Source: Glycomyces fuscus (GTDB lineage: Bacteria > Actinomycetota > Actinomycetes > Streptosporangiales > Streptosporangiaceae). From it: DNA of 64,000 bases. The notes beneath the pieces are model-generated. The model was not told where the DNA came from. It worked only from the letters and a program-made list of their open reading frames with translations, and made no database searches. The DNA lies in contig NYMS01000001.1 in the NCBI GenBank assembly GCA_002529455.1, positions 1 to 64,000 on the forward strand, given 5' to 3'. Every line of letters starts with the position of its first letter. The stretch's first letter is position 1. A program made the position numbers and the translations under genes. Below, one piece after another: positions 51,698 through 60,668 of the stretch.

Positions 51698-52648
51698 GTG
51701 GCAGACCTTGACCGGGTCCTCGTCCTGGCCGGGGGCCTGTCCCCCGAACACGAGGTGAGCGTCCACTCCGGGCGCGGCGTCGCCGAGGCGCTGCGCCGGC
51801 TGGGAGTGGAGGTCCAGGTCGCCGACGTGGACTCCACCCTGCTGGACCGCCTCGTGCAGGACCCGCCGCAGGTGGTCTTTCCCGTCCTGCACGGGGCCGC
51901 GGGCGAGGACGGCGCCATCCGGGAGGTCCTGGAACTGGCCGGGGTGCCCTACGTGGGCGCCCGCCCGGGGGGCTGCCGACTGGCCTACTCCAAGCCCGCG
52001 GCCAAGGCGCTGCTGGCCGAGAGGGGGGTGCGGGTGCCGCGGGGCGCCGCCCTGCCCAAGTCGGCCTTCCACGACCTGGGCGCCCCGGCGCTGATGGAGC
52101 GGCTCGCCGACCGGCTGGGCCTGCCGCTGTTCGTCAAGCCCGACCGGGGCGGCTCCGCCTTCGGCGCGGCCCCGGTCGGCTCGGTGCAGGAGCTGTCGGC
52201 GGCCCTGGTGTCCTGCTTCGCCTACAGCGACTCGGCCCTGGTCGAGGAGCAGGTGCAGGGCACCGAGCTGGCCGTGGGAGTCCTCGACACGGGGGACGGG
52301 CCGGTGGCCCTGCCGCCGGTGGAGATCGTGCCCGACGGCGGGGTCTACGACTACGCCGCCCGCTACACCGCCGGGCGCACCGAGTTCTTCTGCCCGGCGC
52401 GCCTTCCCGCCTCGGCGGTCGCCGAGGCCACCGAGGCGGCGCTGACCGCGCACCGCGTCCTGGGGCTGCGGGACCTGTCCCGCACCGACGTCATCGTGGG
52501 GGGCGACGGCCGCGTCACCTTCCTGGAGACCAACGTGGCCCCGGGCCTGACCGAGACCTCCACCTTCCCGATGGCGGCGGCCGCCGCCGGGCTGGACTTC
52601 GCGGTCGCGTGCCGGGAGCTGGCCCACCAGGCGCTGCTGCGGGGCTGA
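51698..52648 (+). CDS. D-alanine--D-alanine ligase family protein
   Basis: 316 residues, ATP-grasp fold: VLAGGLSPEHEVSVHSGRGVAEAL (N-terminal substrate motif, near 8), FPVLHGAAGEDGAIREVLELAGVPYVG, KPDRGGSAFGAAPV (ATP-binding loop, near 150), and FLETNVAPGLTETSTFPMAA (metal ligands and D-Ala2 site, near 285). It should ligate two D-amino acids for peptidoglycan or a related dipeptide. The usual KPAxxGSS is KPDRGGSAF here and ENTxPG is ETNVAPG, so it is a divergent paralogue rather than an obvious housekeeping Ddl. GTG 51698 is preferred over ATG 51668 because AAGGAGG stands 8 bases upstream. Confidence 0.84.
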   Translation: MADLDRVLVLAGGLSPEHEVSVHSGRGVAEALRRLGVEVQVADVDSTLLDRLVQDPPQVVFPVLHGAAGEDGAIREVLELAGVPYVGARPGGCRLAYSKPAAKALLAERGVRVPRGAALPKSAFHDLGAPALMERLADRLGLPLFVKPDRGGSAFGAAPVGSVQELSAALVSCFAYSDSALVEEQVQGTELAVGVLDTGDGPVALPPVEIVPDGGVYDYAARYTAGRTEFFCPARLPASAVAEATEAALTAHRVLGLRDLSRTDVIVGGDGRVTFLETNVAPGLTETSTFPMAAAAAGLDFAVACRELAHQALLRG

Positions 52649-52756
52649 CGCGCCCGACGCGTCCGGACCACGGGCCGGGTGCCGCCGATCCCGGCGGCCC
52701 CGGCCCGGCCCCGTTCGGGGGGCGCCCTCCCCCTCGGCGCGCGGAGGGCGGGGACC

Positions 52757-53746
52757 TCAGTCGCCCGGGGCGTCCAGGGCCCGCTCCAGGACGTCGCGCA
52801 CGGTGGCGCGCAGCAGCCCCACCTTGTAGCCGGTCGCGGGCAGCGGGGAGCACAGGTCGGCCAGGCCCTCCAGGGCCCCGGCCACGCCCCCGTCCAGCGC
52901 CTCGCCCGCACGGGCGCCCACCAGGGCGGCCTCCACCTCCGGCAGCCGCAGCGGGGTGCGCGCCACCCCGCCCACGGCCACCGCCGCCGAGGTCACGGCA
53001 CCCGAACCCCCGTCCTCCAGGGCGAGGCGGACCACCGCCTCCACCAGCGGCCACTCCGCACGGGAGCGCCCGGTGGCCCGGCGGTAGGCGGACCGCTCAC
53101 CCGCGGTCGGGACCGGCAGCGACACCGACACCAGCACCCGGCCCGGCTCCAGCATGTGGTCACGGGTCGGGTCGGCGGCGTCGTAGAGGTCGGCCACGGC
53201 CATCTCGGTCCGCCCGCCGCCCGCCACCAGCACCGACGCGTCGTGGGCCAGCAGCGCCACCGCCAGGGAGGAGGGGTGCGGCGCCGCGCACGGCCCCCGG
53301 TCCACGACCACCCCGTACAGGTGGTCGCCCTCGCGCGCGGGACAGGAGTCCCCGCCCGTCTGGAAGCAGTCGAAGGCCGGGTTGCGCAGGTACCAGCACC
53401 GGTTGCGCTGGAGCAGGTTGCCGCCCAGCGTCGCGGCGTTGCGCACCTGCGGCGTGGCCAGCTCCCGCGCCGTGGCCGCCAGCGCCGGATAGGCCGCGGT
53501 CAGAGCGGGGTCCGCGGCCAGCTCGCCGACGCCGGTCAGCGCGCCCACCCGGGCCGAGCCGTCGGGGCGCCACTCCACCCCGCGCAGCTCCTCCACCCCG
53601 GTCAGGTCGACCACGGGCGCGGGTTCGTAGACCCCCGTGGCCAGGCACGCCGTCAGGTCGGTGCCCCCGGCGCGCGGGCGGGCGCCCGTGCCGTCCAGCC
53701 CGGTCAGGGCCTCCTCCAGCCCCGCGGGGCGTGTGGTGGCGGTCAT
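52757..53746 (-). CDS. Molybdenum hydroxylase FAD subunit with four-Cys insertion (PaoB-like)
   Basis: 329 residues of the CoxM/XdhB FAD-binding fold: ARPRAGGTDLTACLATG (FAD pyrophosphate loop), RNAATLGGNLLQ, and the CO_deh_flav_C domain after residue ~215. An insertion supplies Cys residues in NRCWYLRNPAFDCFQTGGDSCP and DRGPCAAPHPSS, the same order as the four Cys that bind an extra 4Fe-4S cluster in E. coli PaoB. ATG 53746 overlaps the stop of the fused large subunit by 4 bases, so the subunits are translationally coupled. Confidence 0.85.
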   Translation of the reverse strand: MTATTRPAGLEEALTGLDGTGARPRAGGTDLTACLATGVYEPAPVVDLTGVEELRGVEWRPDGSARVGALTGVGELAADPALTAAYPALAATARELATPQVRNAATLGGNLLQRNRCWYLRNPAFDCFQTGGDSCPAREGDHLYGVVVDRGPCAAPHPSSLAVALLAHDASVLVAGGGRTEMAVADLYDAADPTRDHMLEPGRVLVSVSLPVPTAGERSAYRRATGRSRAEWPLVEAVVRLALEDGGSGAVTSAAVAVGGVARTPLRLPEVEAALVGARAGEALDGGVAGALEGLADLCSPLPATGYKVGLLRATVRDVLERALDAPGD

Positions 53747-56391
53747 CGCAGTCCCTCCAGCAGTCGGTCCGGGCGGATGGGCAGGTCCAGGGGGCGCCAA
53801 CCCGTGGCGTCGTGCACGGCGTTGGCCACGGACGCGGCCACGCCCACCAGCGAGATCTCGCCCAGGCCGACCCCGGCGCCCGCGGCGTGCTCGAAGCCCT
53901 CCTGGTGGAAGTGCACCTCGGTCTCGGGAACGTCTCCCAACCCCGGGAGCCGGTAGTCCTCCAGGTTGTCGGTGAGCACCACGCCGGTGGCCGGGTCGTG
54001 GCGGCGCTCCTCGAAGAGCGCGTACCCCACGCCCTGCACCACGGCTCCCTCGGCCTGGTTGCGGGCCAGCCGCTCGGCGTACACGCGGCCCACGGCCAGC
54101 CCCGCCCAGCAGCGGGTGGGGCGCACCCGGCCCAGCAGGGTGTCCACCTCCACCTCCATCACGTGCACGGCGCCGCTCATGCCGCGCCCCACGGCCAGGT
54201 CGTCCATGTTCGGGGTGAGCGCGCCCCGGCGGTCCCGGCCGCGCTCGCCGACCACCCGCACACCCTCGGCCGCGGCCAGCGCGTCCTTGAGGGCGTGCTC
54301 GGGGACCGGCCCCGCCTCGGGGACCCGGGGCTCCCGTTCGCGCAGCGCTGCGCGCAGCCGGTCGGCGGCGTCGGCCGCCGCGGGCCCCATCGAGGTGGTG
54401 GTGCGGCTGCCGAAGGACCCGGTGCCGTGCACCGAGGAGCTGTCGCCGATCTCCACGCGCACGTCGGAAGCGGGCATCCCCAGCCGCTCGGCGACCACCT
54501 CGCCCAGGACCGTGCGGATCCCGGTGCCGATGTCCTGGGTGGCCGAGCGCACCACGACCGCGCCGTCGCGGACCGACAGCTCGACCTTCGCGTCCGGGCC
54601 CATCAGGTAGAGCCAGTTGGACGCGGCGACGCCGACTCCCCGCCGGAACCGGCCGGTGCGGGGCCCGCGCGGGCGCTCGCGCCACAGCTCCAGGGCGGCG
54701 GCCCGCTCGTACAGCGCCCGGCGCTTGGGGTTGCCGTCCCAGCGGCGGCGCAGGGACAGGGGGTCCTCGCCCAGCCGGTGGGCCATCGTGTCCACGGCCT
54801 GCTCCAGGGCCCAGGACATCGGCGCGCCGCCGGGGGCGCGCATGGGCAGGCCCGGCGGGCGGTGGGTGACCACGTCGAAGTCGCGGGCCCGGCGCGGCGA
54901 GCGCCCGTACATCAACAACCCGAAGACGGCCGTGGTGGAGCCCACCGAGACGCCGCCGTCGCCGTGGGAGTCCACGGTCATCGCGGCCAGGTCCCCCTCG
55001 GCGTCGGCGAGCAGGGCCACCCGGGTGCGGGTCCCGGGGCGGTGCCCGGCGTCGGTGAGCTCCTCGGCGCGGTCGAAGGACACGCGGACCGGGGCGTGGG
55101 CGAGCCGGGACAGTTCGGCCGCGGCCACCATGTCCACCGACAGCTTGGCCTTGGCGCCGAAGCCGCCGCCGACGTACTCGCTGAGCACGTGCACCTTCTC
55201 CGGCGGCAGCTCCCACCGCTCGGCGGCCTTCCGGGCGACCTTGGCCACCGCCTGGGTGGACGCGCGCAGGGTCAGCGCGCCGTCGCGGCCCCAGGAGGCC
55301 ACGCACACGTGGGGCTCCAACGGGCTGTGCACCTGCACGGCGGTGGTGTACTCCTGGGCCACCAGGCGCGGGTCCCGGCGTTCGGCGGCCGCGCGCAGGC
55401 GCCGCACCGCGGTGGCGCGGCGCCAGCCGACGGTGGAGGGACCGCGCGTGTTCCCGTCCCAGCGGCCGGGGAGGCCGGGGCCCTCACCGTAGGAGGGGAC
55501 GGCCTGGCGCTCGGCGCGCGTGGTGTACACCCGCGGGGCGTCCTCGCCGGCCGCCTCCTCGGTGTTCACCGCCGCGGGCAGGGGGTCGTAGTCCACCCGC
55601 ACGGCCCGGGCGGCGGCGCGGGCCAGGGCCGCGGTGGGCGCGGCCACCGCGGCGACGGGCTGGCCGACGTAGCGCACCGTGCGCTCCTCGCCCAGCAGGT
55701 CGACGAACACCGGGTGCGGGTCCACCGGCTGTCCTGGTCCGGGGCGGCGGGCGGCCGTGCTCCGCGCCCCGCCGGGGTCGACGGCGCGCACCCGCGCGTG
55801 GGCGTGGGCGGAGCGCACGATCACCCCCTCCCAACTGCCCTCGGGTGCCAGGTCGGCGCTGAAGCGGGCCTGCCCGGTGACCTTGGCCAGGGCGTCCGCG
55901 CGCGGCGGCGCCTGCTCGGGTTCGGTGTCGAACTCGCCCGCGCAGGCGGCGTCCACCGCGGCGAAGATCCCCTCGTAGGCGCCGCACCGGCACAGGTGCC
56001 CGGCCAGGGCGTCGGCCACGCGCTCGCGGCCGGGGCGGGTGTCGCCGTGCTCGGCGCGCCAGGAGTCGACGAAGGCGGAGGCCTCCACCACGAACCCGGG
56101 CGTGCAGTAGCCGCACTGGAGCGCGTCGTGGGCGGCGAAGGCGCGCTGGACGGGGTGGTCGCCGCCCAGGCCCTCCACGGTGGTGACCGTGCGCCCCTCC
56201 AGCCGGTCGGCGGGCAGCAGGCACGAGGCGGTGGGCGCGCCGTCCACCAGGACGGTGCAGGCACCGCAGACCCCGGTGCCGCAGGCGATCTTGGTCCCGG
56301 TCAGGCCGAGCCGGTCGCGGATGTGCTCGGCCGCCGTGGTCTCGGGGGAGTCGGGGACGGGGGAGGAGGCGCCGTTGACTCGAACGTTCAT
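53743..56391 (-). CDS. Fused 2Fe-2S and molybdopterin-binding oxidoreductase subunit (PaoA-PaoC-like)
   Basis: 882 residues. Residues 1-150 are a complete small subunit: plant-type 2Fe-2S Cys at 37, 42, 45 and 57, then the second cluster with QCGYCTPG (93/96) and LCRCG (134/136). After a short linker (EPEQAPPRADALAKVTG) residues ~165-882 are a Mo-cofactor subunit: GQARFSADLAPEGSWEGVIVRS, EYVGGGFGAKAK, PMRAPGGAPMSWALEQ, and catalytic Glu in GVGLGEISLVGVAASVANAV, the PaoC/YagR-type ending. In E. coli these are separate proteins. Electron flow to the PaoB-like partner is implied; aldehydes are the likeliest substrates. ATG 56391, strong promoter and operator upstream. Confidence 0.87.
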   Translation of the reverse strand: MNVRVNGASSPVPDSPETTAAEHIRDRLGLTGTKIACGTGVCGACTVLVDGAPTASCLLPADRLEGRTVTTVEGLGGDHPVQRAFAAHDALQCGYCTPGFVVEASAFVDSWRAEHGDTRPGRERVADALAGHLCRCGAYEGIFAAVDAACAGEFDTEPEQAPPRADALAKVTGQARFSADLAPEGSWEGVIVRSAHAHARVRAVDPGGARSTAARRPGPGQPVDPHPVFVDLLGEERTVRYVGQPVAAVAAPTAALARAAARAVRVDYDPLPAAVNTEEAAGEDAPRVYTTRAERQAVPSYGEGPGLPGRWDGNTRGPSTVGWRRATAVRRLRAAAERRDPRLVAQEYTTAVQVHSPLEPHVCVASWGRDGALTLRASTQAVAKVARKAAERWELPPEKVHVLSEYVGGGFGAKAKLSVDMVAAAELSRLAHAPVRVSFDRAEELTDAGHRPGTRTRVALLADAEGDLAAMTVDSHGDGGVSVGSTTAVFGLLMYGRSPRRARDFDVVTHRPPGLPMRAPGGAPMSWALEQAVDTMAHRLGEDPLSLRRRWDGNPKRRALYERAAALELWRERPRGPRTGRFRRGVGVAASNWLYLMGPDAKVELSVRDGAVVVRSATQDIGTGIRTVLGEVVAERLGMPASDVRVEIGDSSSVHGTGSFGSRTTTSMGPAAADAADRLRAALREREPRVPEAGPVPEHALKDALAAAEGVRVVGERGRDRRGALTPNMDDLAVGRGMSGAVHVMEVEVDTLLGRVRPTRCWAGLAVGRVYAERLARNQAEGAVVQGVGYALFEERRHDPATGVVLTDNLEDYRLPGLGDVPETEVHFHQEGFEHAAGAGVGLGEISLVGVAASVANAVHDATGWRPLDLPIRPDRLLEGLR

Positions 56392-56412
56392 GCGGTGGCT
56401 TCCCTCGGTAAG

Positions 56413-56455
56413 AAGTTGTCATTGACAACTTATGGGTGCCGCCGACCGCTGTCAA
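56413..56455 (-). promoter_or_regulatory. Strong promoter with 19-base perfect operator for the fused oxidoreductase
   Basis: Minus strand: -35 TTGACA (56450-56455, perfect), 17-base spacer, -10 TAAGTT (56427-56432). The palindrome AAGTTGTCATTGACAACTT (56413-56431; 9-base arms, 1-base centre) covers the -10 and start point, the classic repressor position. No regulator gene adjoins; the binding factor is unknown. Confidence 0.8.
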
Positions 56456-56590
56456 CGAGGGATCGTGTGCCCCTGCGCGACCGGTTCCGGGTACGTGGAG
56501 GAGGCCGCGACCGCCGCCCACCCCCGCGGCCGAGCGCCTCCGCGGGCCCTGCGCGGGCGGGGGCCGGGCCGCACCCGGACCCCGCCCCGC

Positions 56591-58033
56591 CTAGAGCCCG
56601 AGGGCGTGCATGGAGAAGTGGAAGGCGAACACCGCCGACAGCACCCACATCAGCCAGCCCACGTCGCGGAGGCGCCCCTGGGCGGACCTGACCAGCGTGT
56701 AGGAGATGATGCCGATGCCGATACCGCTGGCGATGTCGAAGGTGAACGGCATCATCGCGATGGTCAGGAAGGCCGGGATCGCCACGGCGATGTCCGACCA
56801 GTCGATCTCCCTGATGTGCATCATCATCATGGCACCCACCAGCACCATCGCCACGGCGGCGGCCTGCGCCGGGACCACGCCGAACACCGGTGCGAGGAAG
56901 ATCGCCGCGAGGAAGAACAGCCCCGTCACCACGCTGGCCAGACCGGTCCGGGCGCCCTCGCTCACCCCCGCCGTGGACTCCACGAACACCAGCGTCGCGG
57001 AGGAGCTGGTCAGGCCCCCGGCCACGGCGCCCGCCCCGTCGGTCACCAGGATCTGGTTGACCCGGGGCATGTGCCCGCCGGCGTCGGCGATGTCGGCCTT
57101 GGTGCCGATGGCCAGGATGGTGCCGAGGGCGTCGAAGAACCCGGCCAGCACCAGGGTGAACAGGATGACGCCCGCCGTGGTCGGACCGGCCGAGGTCCAG
57201 GCGCCGAACATGTCGACCTGCAGCAGCAGGCCGAAGTCGGGGGCCGCGAACGGGTTGCCGGGCAGTTCGGGGCTGGCCCCGCCCCAGGCCCGGGCGTCCA
57301 GGCCCGCCGCGTGGTGCACGACGATCGCGAGGACGGTGGCGCCGACGATGCCGTAGAAGATCGCGCCGGGAACCCCGCGCACCAGCAGGACGCTGGCCAG
57401 CACCAGGCCGCACACGAAGACCAGGACCGGCCAGCCGTCGAGGTGGCCGCCGCCCCCGGCCGCGCCGATCTGGAGCAGGCCGCCGCCCTCGCCGGCGCTG
57501 ACGAACCCCGCGTTGTCCAGCCCGATGAGGGCCACGAACAGGCCGATGCCCACGCCGATGGCCAGCTTGAGGTTGTGCGGCAGCGCGTTCATCACCGCGG
57601 TCCGCACGCCGGTCACGACCATGAGGATGATGGCGACCCCCTGCCACACGACCAGGCCCATCACCTCGGGCCAGGCCATCACGGGCGCGGCCTGGTAGGC
57701 CACGACCGCCATCACCCCGAGGGCGGCGGCGCAGGCGATCGGCGCCCGGCCGACCACCCCCATCATGATGGTGACCAGCCCGGCGGACAGGGCGGTCATG
57801 GTGGTCAGCTGGCCCGCGGACAGGGCGTCGCCGTTCACGTCGGACACGCCGCTGAGGATGATCGGGTTCAGGACGATGATGTAGGCCATCGCCATGAAGG
57901 TGGTCAGTCCGCCGCGGACCTCGCGTCCGAGGGTGGAACCGCGCTCGCTGACGAAGAAGAAGCGGTCGAGCCAGGATCGAGCCGTGGGCTTCCGGGCCCC
58001 CGAGTGCGGGCCGGAGTCCTTGAGTTGGGTCAT
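56591..58033 (-). CDS. NCS2-family purine permease (AzgA-like)
   Basis: 480 residues with about 13 hydrophobic segments. The N-terminus LDRFFFVSERGSTLGREVRGGLTTFMAMAYIIVLNPIILS is the hallmark of AzgA/PbuG hypoxanthine-guanine-adenine permeases. The TM8/10 signature regions appear as GFFDALGTILAIGTKADIADAGG and GLTSSSATLVFVESTAGVSEGARTGLASV. It probably imports purine bases by proton symport. ATG 58033 with AGGAGGGGAC. It lies between the two Mo-hydroxylase units on the same strand, fitting a purine catabolic locus. Confidence 0.92.
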   Translation of the reverse strand: MTQLKDSGPHSGARKPTARSWLDRFFFVSERGSTLGREVRGGLTTFMAMAYIIVLNPIILSGVSDVNGDALSAGQLTTMTALSAGLVTIMMGVVGRAPIACAAALGVMAVVAYQAAPVMAWPEVMGLVVWQGVAIILMVVTGVRTAVMNALPHNLKLAIGVGIGLFVALIGLDNAGFVSAGEGGGLLQIGAAGGGGHLDGWPVLVFVCGLVLASVLLVRGVPGAIFYGIVGATVLAIVVHHAAGLDARAWGGASPELPGNPFAAPDFGLLLQVDMFGAWTSAGPTTAGVILFTLVLAGFFDALGTILAIGTKADIADAGGHMPRVNQILVTDGAGAVAGGLTSSSATLVFVESTAGVSEGARTGLASVVTGLFFLAAIFLAPVFGVVPAQAAAVAMVLVGAMMMMHIREIDWSDIAVAIPAFLTIAMMPFTFDIASGIGIGIISYTLVRSAQGRLRDVGWLMWVLSAVFAFHFSMHALGL

Positions 58034-58194
58034 GTCCCCTCCTGGAGGGAGATGAGCATGGCAGACGTCGCCATGAGTAGGGGGGTGGGTGCTCTCGGTG
58101 TTCGATCAGGGGTGTGCGCAGGACGGCGCTGTCCTGTGTCGGGCACCCGCCCCGGTGCCGGGGCGCCGACGAAGCCGGGGCGGGCGGTTCATGG

Positions 58195-58228
58195 GGGCGG
58201 CGCGGCGGGGGACTCCGCCGCGCCGCCC
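58195..58228 (-). terminator. Hairpin terminator of the xanthine dehydrogenase-type operon
   Basis: GGGCGGCGCGGCGG/CCGCCGCGCCGCCC, a perfect 14-base stem with a 6-base loop, starting 8 bases after the stop at 58236. Confidence 0.8.
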
Positions 58229-58235
58229 GGCGCGG

Positions 58236-60668
58236 CTACAACTCGATGCCCACGATGTCCTCGGGGCGTACCGGGGCGTGGGTCAGCGCCCTGCCCGTGG
58301 CCGCGCGCACCGCGGCCACGACGGCCGGGGTCGAGGACAGCGTCGGCGGCTCGCCGGCGCCGCGCAGCCCGTAGGGCGAGTGCGGATCCGGGTGCTCCAG
58401 CACGTCGATCCGCATCGGCGGGGTGTCCAGGATGGTGGGGATGAGGTAGTCGGTGAACGAGGGGTTGAGGATCTTCCCGTCCCTGACCTGCACCTCCTCC
58501 ATCAGCGCCAGGCCCAGGCCCTGCGTGGAGCCGCCCTGGATCTGCCCGGCCAGCTGCTGGGGGTGCAGCACCCGGCCCACGTCCTGCACCGCGTCGAGCG
58601 CGACCACCTTCACCAGGCCCAGGTCCACGTCCACGTCCACCACGGCCCGGTGCACGCACATCCCGAACTGGGTGTGCGAGGAGCCCTGGCCCAGCTTGGG
58701 GTCGAGCATCTCGGTGGGCCGGTGGTGGTACTCGCGGGTGTGCTCGACCACCGTGCCGCCGCGCGCCGACTCCCCCAGCAGGTCCGCCAGGGACACCAGC
58801 GCACCGGCCGTGGCCGACACCAGCTTGCCGCCGTCCAGGGACAGGTCGGTGTCGGGCAGCGACTCGGGCACGATCCCGCGCTCGCGGGCCAGCGCGAACA
58901 CCTCGGCGCGCACCGACGCGCACGCGGTCATGACCGCGCCGCCGGTCATGTACGACTGCCGCGAGGCCGACGAGGACCCCGCCGAGCCGACCCGGGTGTC
59001 GGAGGGGGCGATGACCACCTTCTCCACGCCCAGCTCGGTCCGGGCGATCTGGCCCTTGACCGTCACCAGGCCCTGGCCGACCTCGGCCGCCGCCGTGTGC
59101 ACCAGCACCACCGGCTCGCCGCCCACGACCTCCAGCCGCACCCGCGCGGTGGAGTAGTCGTCGAACCCCTCCGAGAAGCACAGGTTCTTCAGCCCCACGC
59201 CGTAGCCCACACCGCGCACCACGCCCTCGCCGCGCGTGGTGCCCGCCGTCCCGCCCGGCAGGGTGCGCTGGTCGGCCGGACCGGCCAGCGTGTCGCGCTC
59301 GGGCGGCATCGGCAGGGCGCGGCAGCGCTCCAGCATCTCCGCCATCGGCAGCGGCATGTCGATCTCCTGGCCCGTGATGATCCGCGAGCCCTGCGACATG
59401 GCGTTGCGGATCCTCAGGTCCACCGGGTGCATGCCCAGCTCCTCGGCGAGCCGGTCCATCTGCGACTCGTAGGCGAAGCAGGCCTGCACCGCGCCGAACC
59501 CGCGCATCGCGCCGCACGGCGGGTTGTTGGTGTACACCCCGTAGGCGTCCACCAGCACGTTCTCCACCTCGTAGGGGCCGATGCCCAGGGAGGAGGCCAC
59601 GCCCACCACGGCCGGGGTCGCCGACGCGTACGCGCCGCCGTCCACGATGATCTCCGCCGTGGCGTACAGCAGCGTGCCGTCCGCGCGCGCCCCGTGCTCG
59701 TAGCGCATCCTGGCCGGGTGCCGGTGCACGTGACCGTAGAAGGACTCCTCGCGGTTGTACACGAACTTGACCGGCCTGCCGGTGCGCAGCGCCAGCAGGC
59801 ACGCGTGGATCTGCATCGACAGGTCCTCGCGGGCGCCGAAGGCCCCGCCCACCCCGGCCAGGGTCAGCCGCACCTTGTCCTCGGGCAGCCCCAGCGCCGG
59901 GGCGATCTGGCGCTGGTCCACGTGCAGCCACTGCGTGGCCACGTACAGGTCCACCCCGCCGTCCTCGGCCGGGACGGCCATGCCCGACTCCGGGCCCAGG
60001 AAGGCCTGGTCCTGCATGCCGACCTCGTACTCGGAGGCCACCACCGCGTGGGCCTCGGCGCGCAGCCGCTCCAGCACCTCGCGCTCGCGCCCGGCCGAGC
60101 CGGCCGCACCGGCGAACGCGCCCGTGCGCACCGGCTGGTAGCGCAGCCGGTTGCCCCGCGGGTTGTACTCGGGATGGTCGGGGACCGTGCCCGGCTCGTG
60201 CACCGGCGGGCAGTCGGGGTCCAGCGCGGCGCGCCGGGAGTCGCAGACCGGCTCCAGCACCGCGTAGTCCACCCGGATGCGCTCCATCGCCCGCCGGGCG
60301 GTCTCGGGGTGGTCGGCGGCCACGATCGCCACCGCCTCGCCCTTGTAGCGCACCTTGCCGAAGGCCAGCACCGGCTGGTCCTGGTACTCCAGCCCGTAGC
60401 GCTTCTCCCCGGGCACGTCCTCGTGGGTGAGCACCGCGTGCACCCCGGGCACCCTCAGCGCCTCGGTGATGTCGATGCCGCGGATCTCGGCGTGCGGGTG
60501 GGGGCTGCGCAGGGTCGCCCCCCACAGCATGTCCTCCATCCACATGTCCGAGGAGTAGGCGAACTCGCCGGTGACCTTCAGGGTCCCGTCGGGGCGGCGC
60601 GGGCTGGAGCCCACCCCGTCCCTGGTCGTGCTCGTCAGGTCCGTCACGGTACGGGTCGTCGCCGCCAT
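58236..60668 (-). CDS. Xanthine dehydrogenase-type molybdopterin-binding subunit
   Basis: 810 residues. The Ald_Xan_dh_C domain (GSSPRRPDGTLKVTGEFAYSSDM to about 120) is followed by Mo-cofactor domains with AGVGGAFGAREDLSMQIHA, NPPCGAMRGFGAVQACFAYES (substrate-site Arg), GQGLVTVKGQ, and catalytic Glu in GLRGAGEPPTLSSTPAVVAAV. It matches PucD/XdhA-type large subunits that hydroxylate purines such as hypoxanthine and xanthine to urate. ATG 60668 with AGGAGG at about 9 bases. Its start overlaps the stop of the amidohydrolase (TGATG), so it is coupled. Last gene of a four-gene operon. Confidence 0.9.
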   Translation of the reverse strand: MAATTRTVTDLTSTTRDGVGSSPRRPDGTLKVTGEFAYSSDMWMEDMLWGATLRSPHPHAEIRGIDITEALRVPGVHAVLTHEDVPGEKRYGLEYQDQPVLAFGKVRYKGEAVAIVAADHPETARRAMERIRVDYAVLEPVCDSRRAALDPDCPPVHEPGTVPDHPEYNPRGNRLRYQPVRTGAFAGAAGSAGREREVLERLRAEAHAVVASEYEVGMQDQAFLGPESGMAVPAEDGGVDLYVATQWLHVDQRQIAPALGLPEDKVRLTLAGVGGAFGAREDLSMQIHACLLALRTGRPVKFVYNREESFYGHVHRHPARMRYEHGARADGTLLYATAEIIVDGGAYASATPAVVGVASSLGIGPYEVENVLVDAYGVYTNNPPCGAMRGFGAVQACFAYESQMDRLAEELGMHPVDLRIRNAMSQGSRIITGQEIDMPLPMAEMLERCRALPMPPERDTLAGPADQRTLPGGTAGTTRGEGVVRGVGYGVGLKNLCFSEGFDDYSTARVRLEVVGGEPVVLVHTAAAEVGQGLVTVKGQIARTELGVEKVVIAPSDTRVGSAGSSSASRQSYMTGGAVMTACASVRAEVFALARERGIVPESLPDTDLSLDGGKLVSATAGALVSLADLLGESARGGTVVEHTREYHHRPTEMLDPKLGQGSSHTQFGMCVHRAVVDVDVDLGLVKVVALDAVQDVGRVLHPQQLAGQIQGGSTQGLGLALMEEVQVRDGKILNPSFTDYLIPTILDTPPMRIDVLEHPDPHSPYGLRGAGEPPTLSSTPAVVAAVRAATGRALTHAPVRPEDIVGIEL

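Noticed and set aside
52609..56691. 1360-codon plus-strand open frame over the Mo-hydroxylase genes
   Set aside because: Low-complexity Gly/Arg/Pro/Val translation antisense to well-conserved oxidoreductase subunits; no domain recognised.
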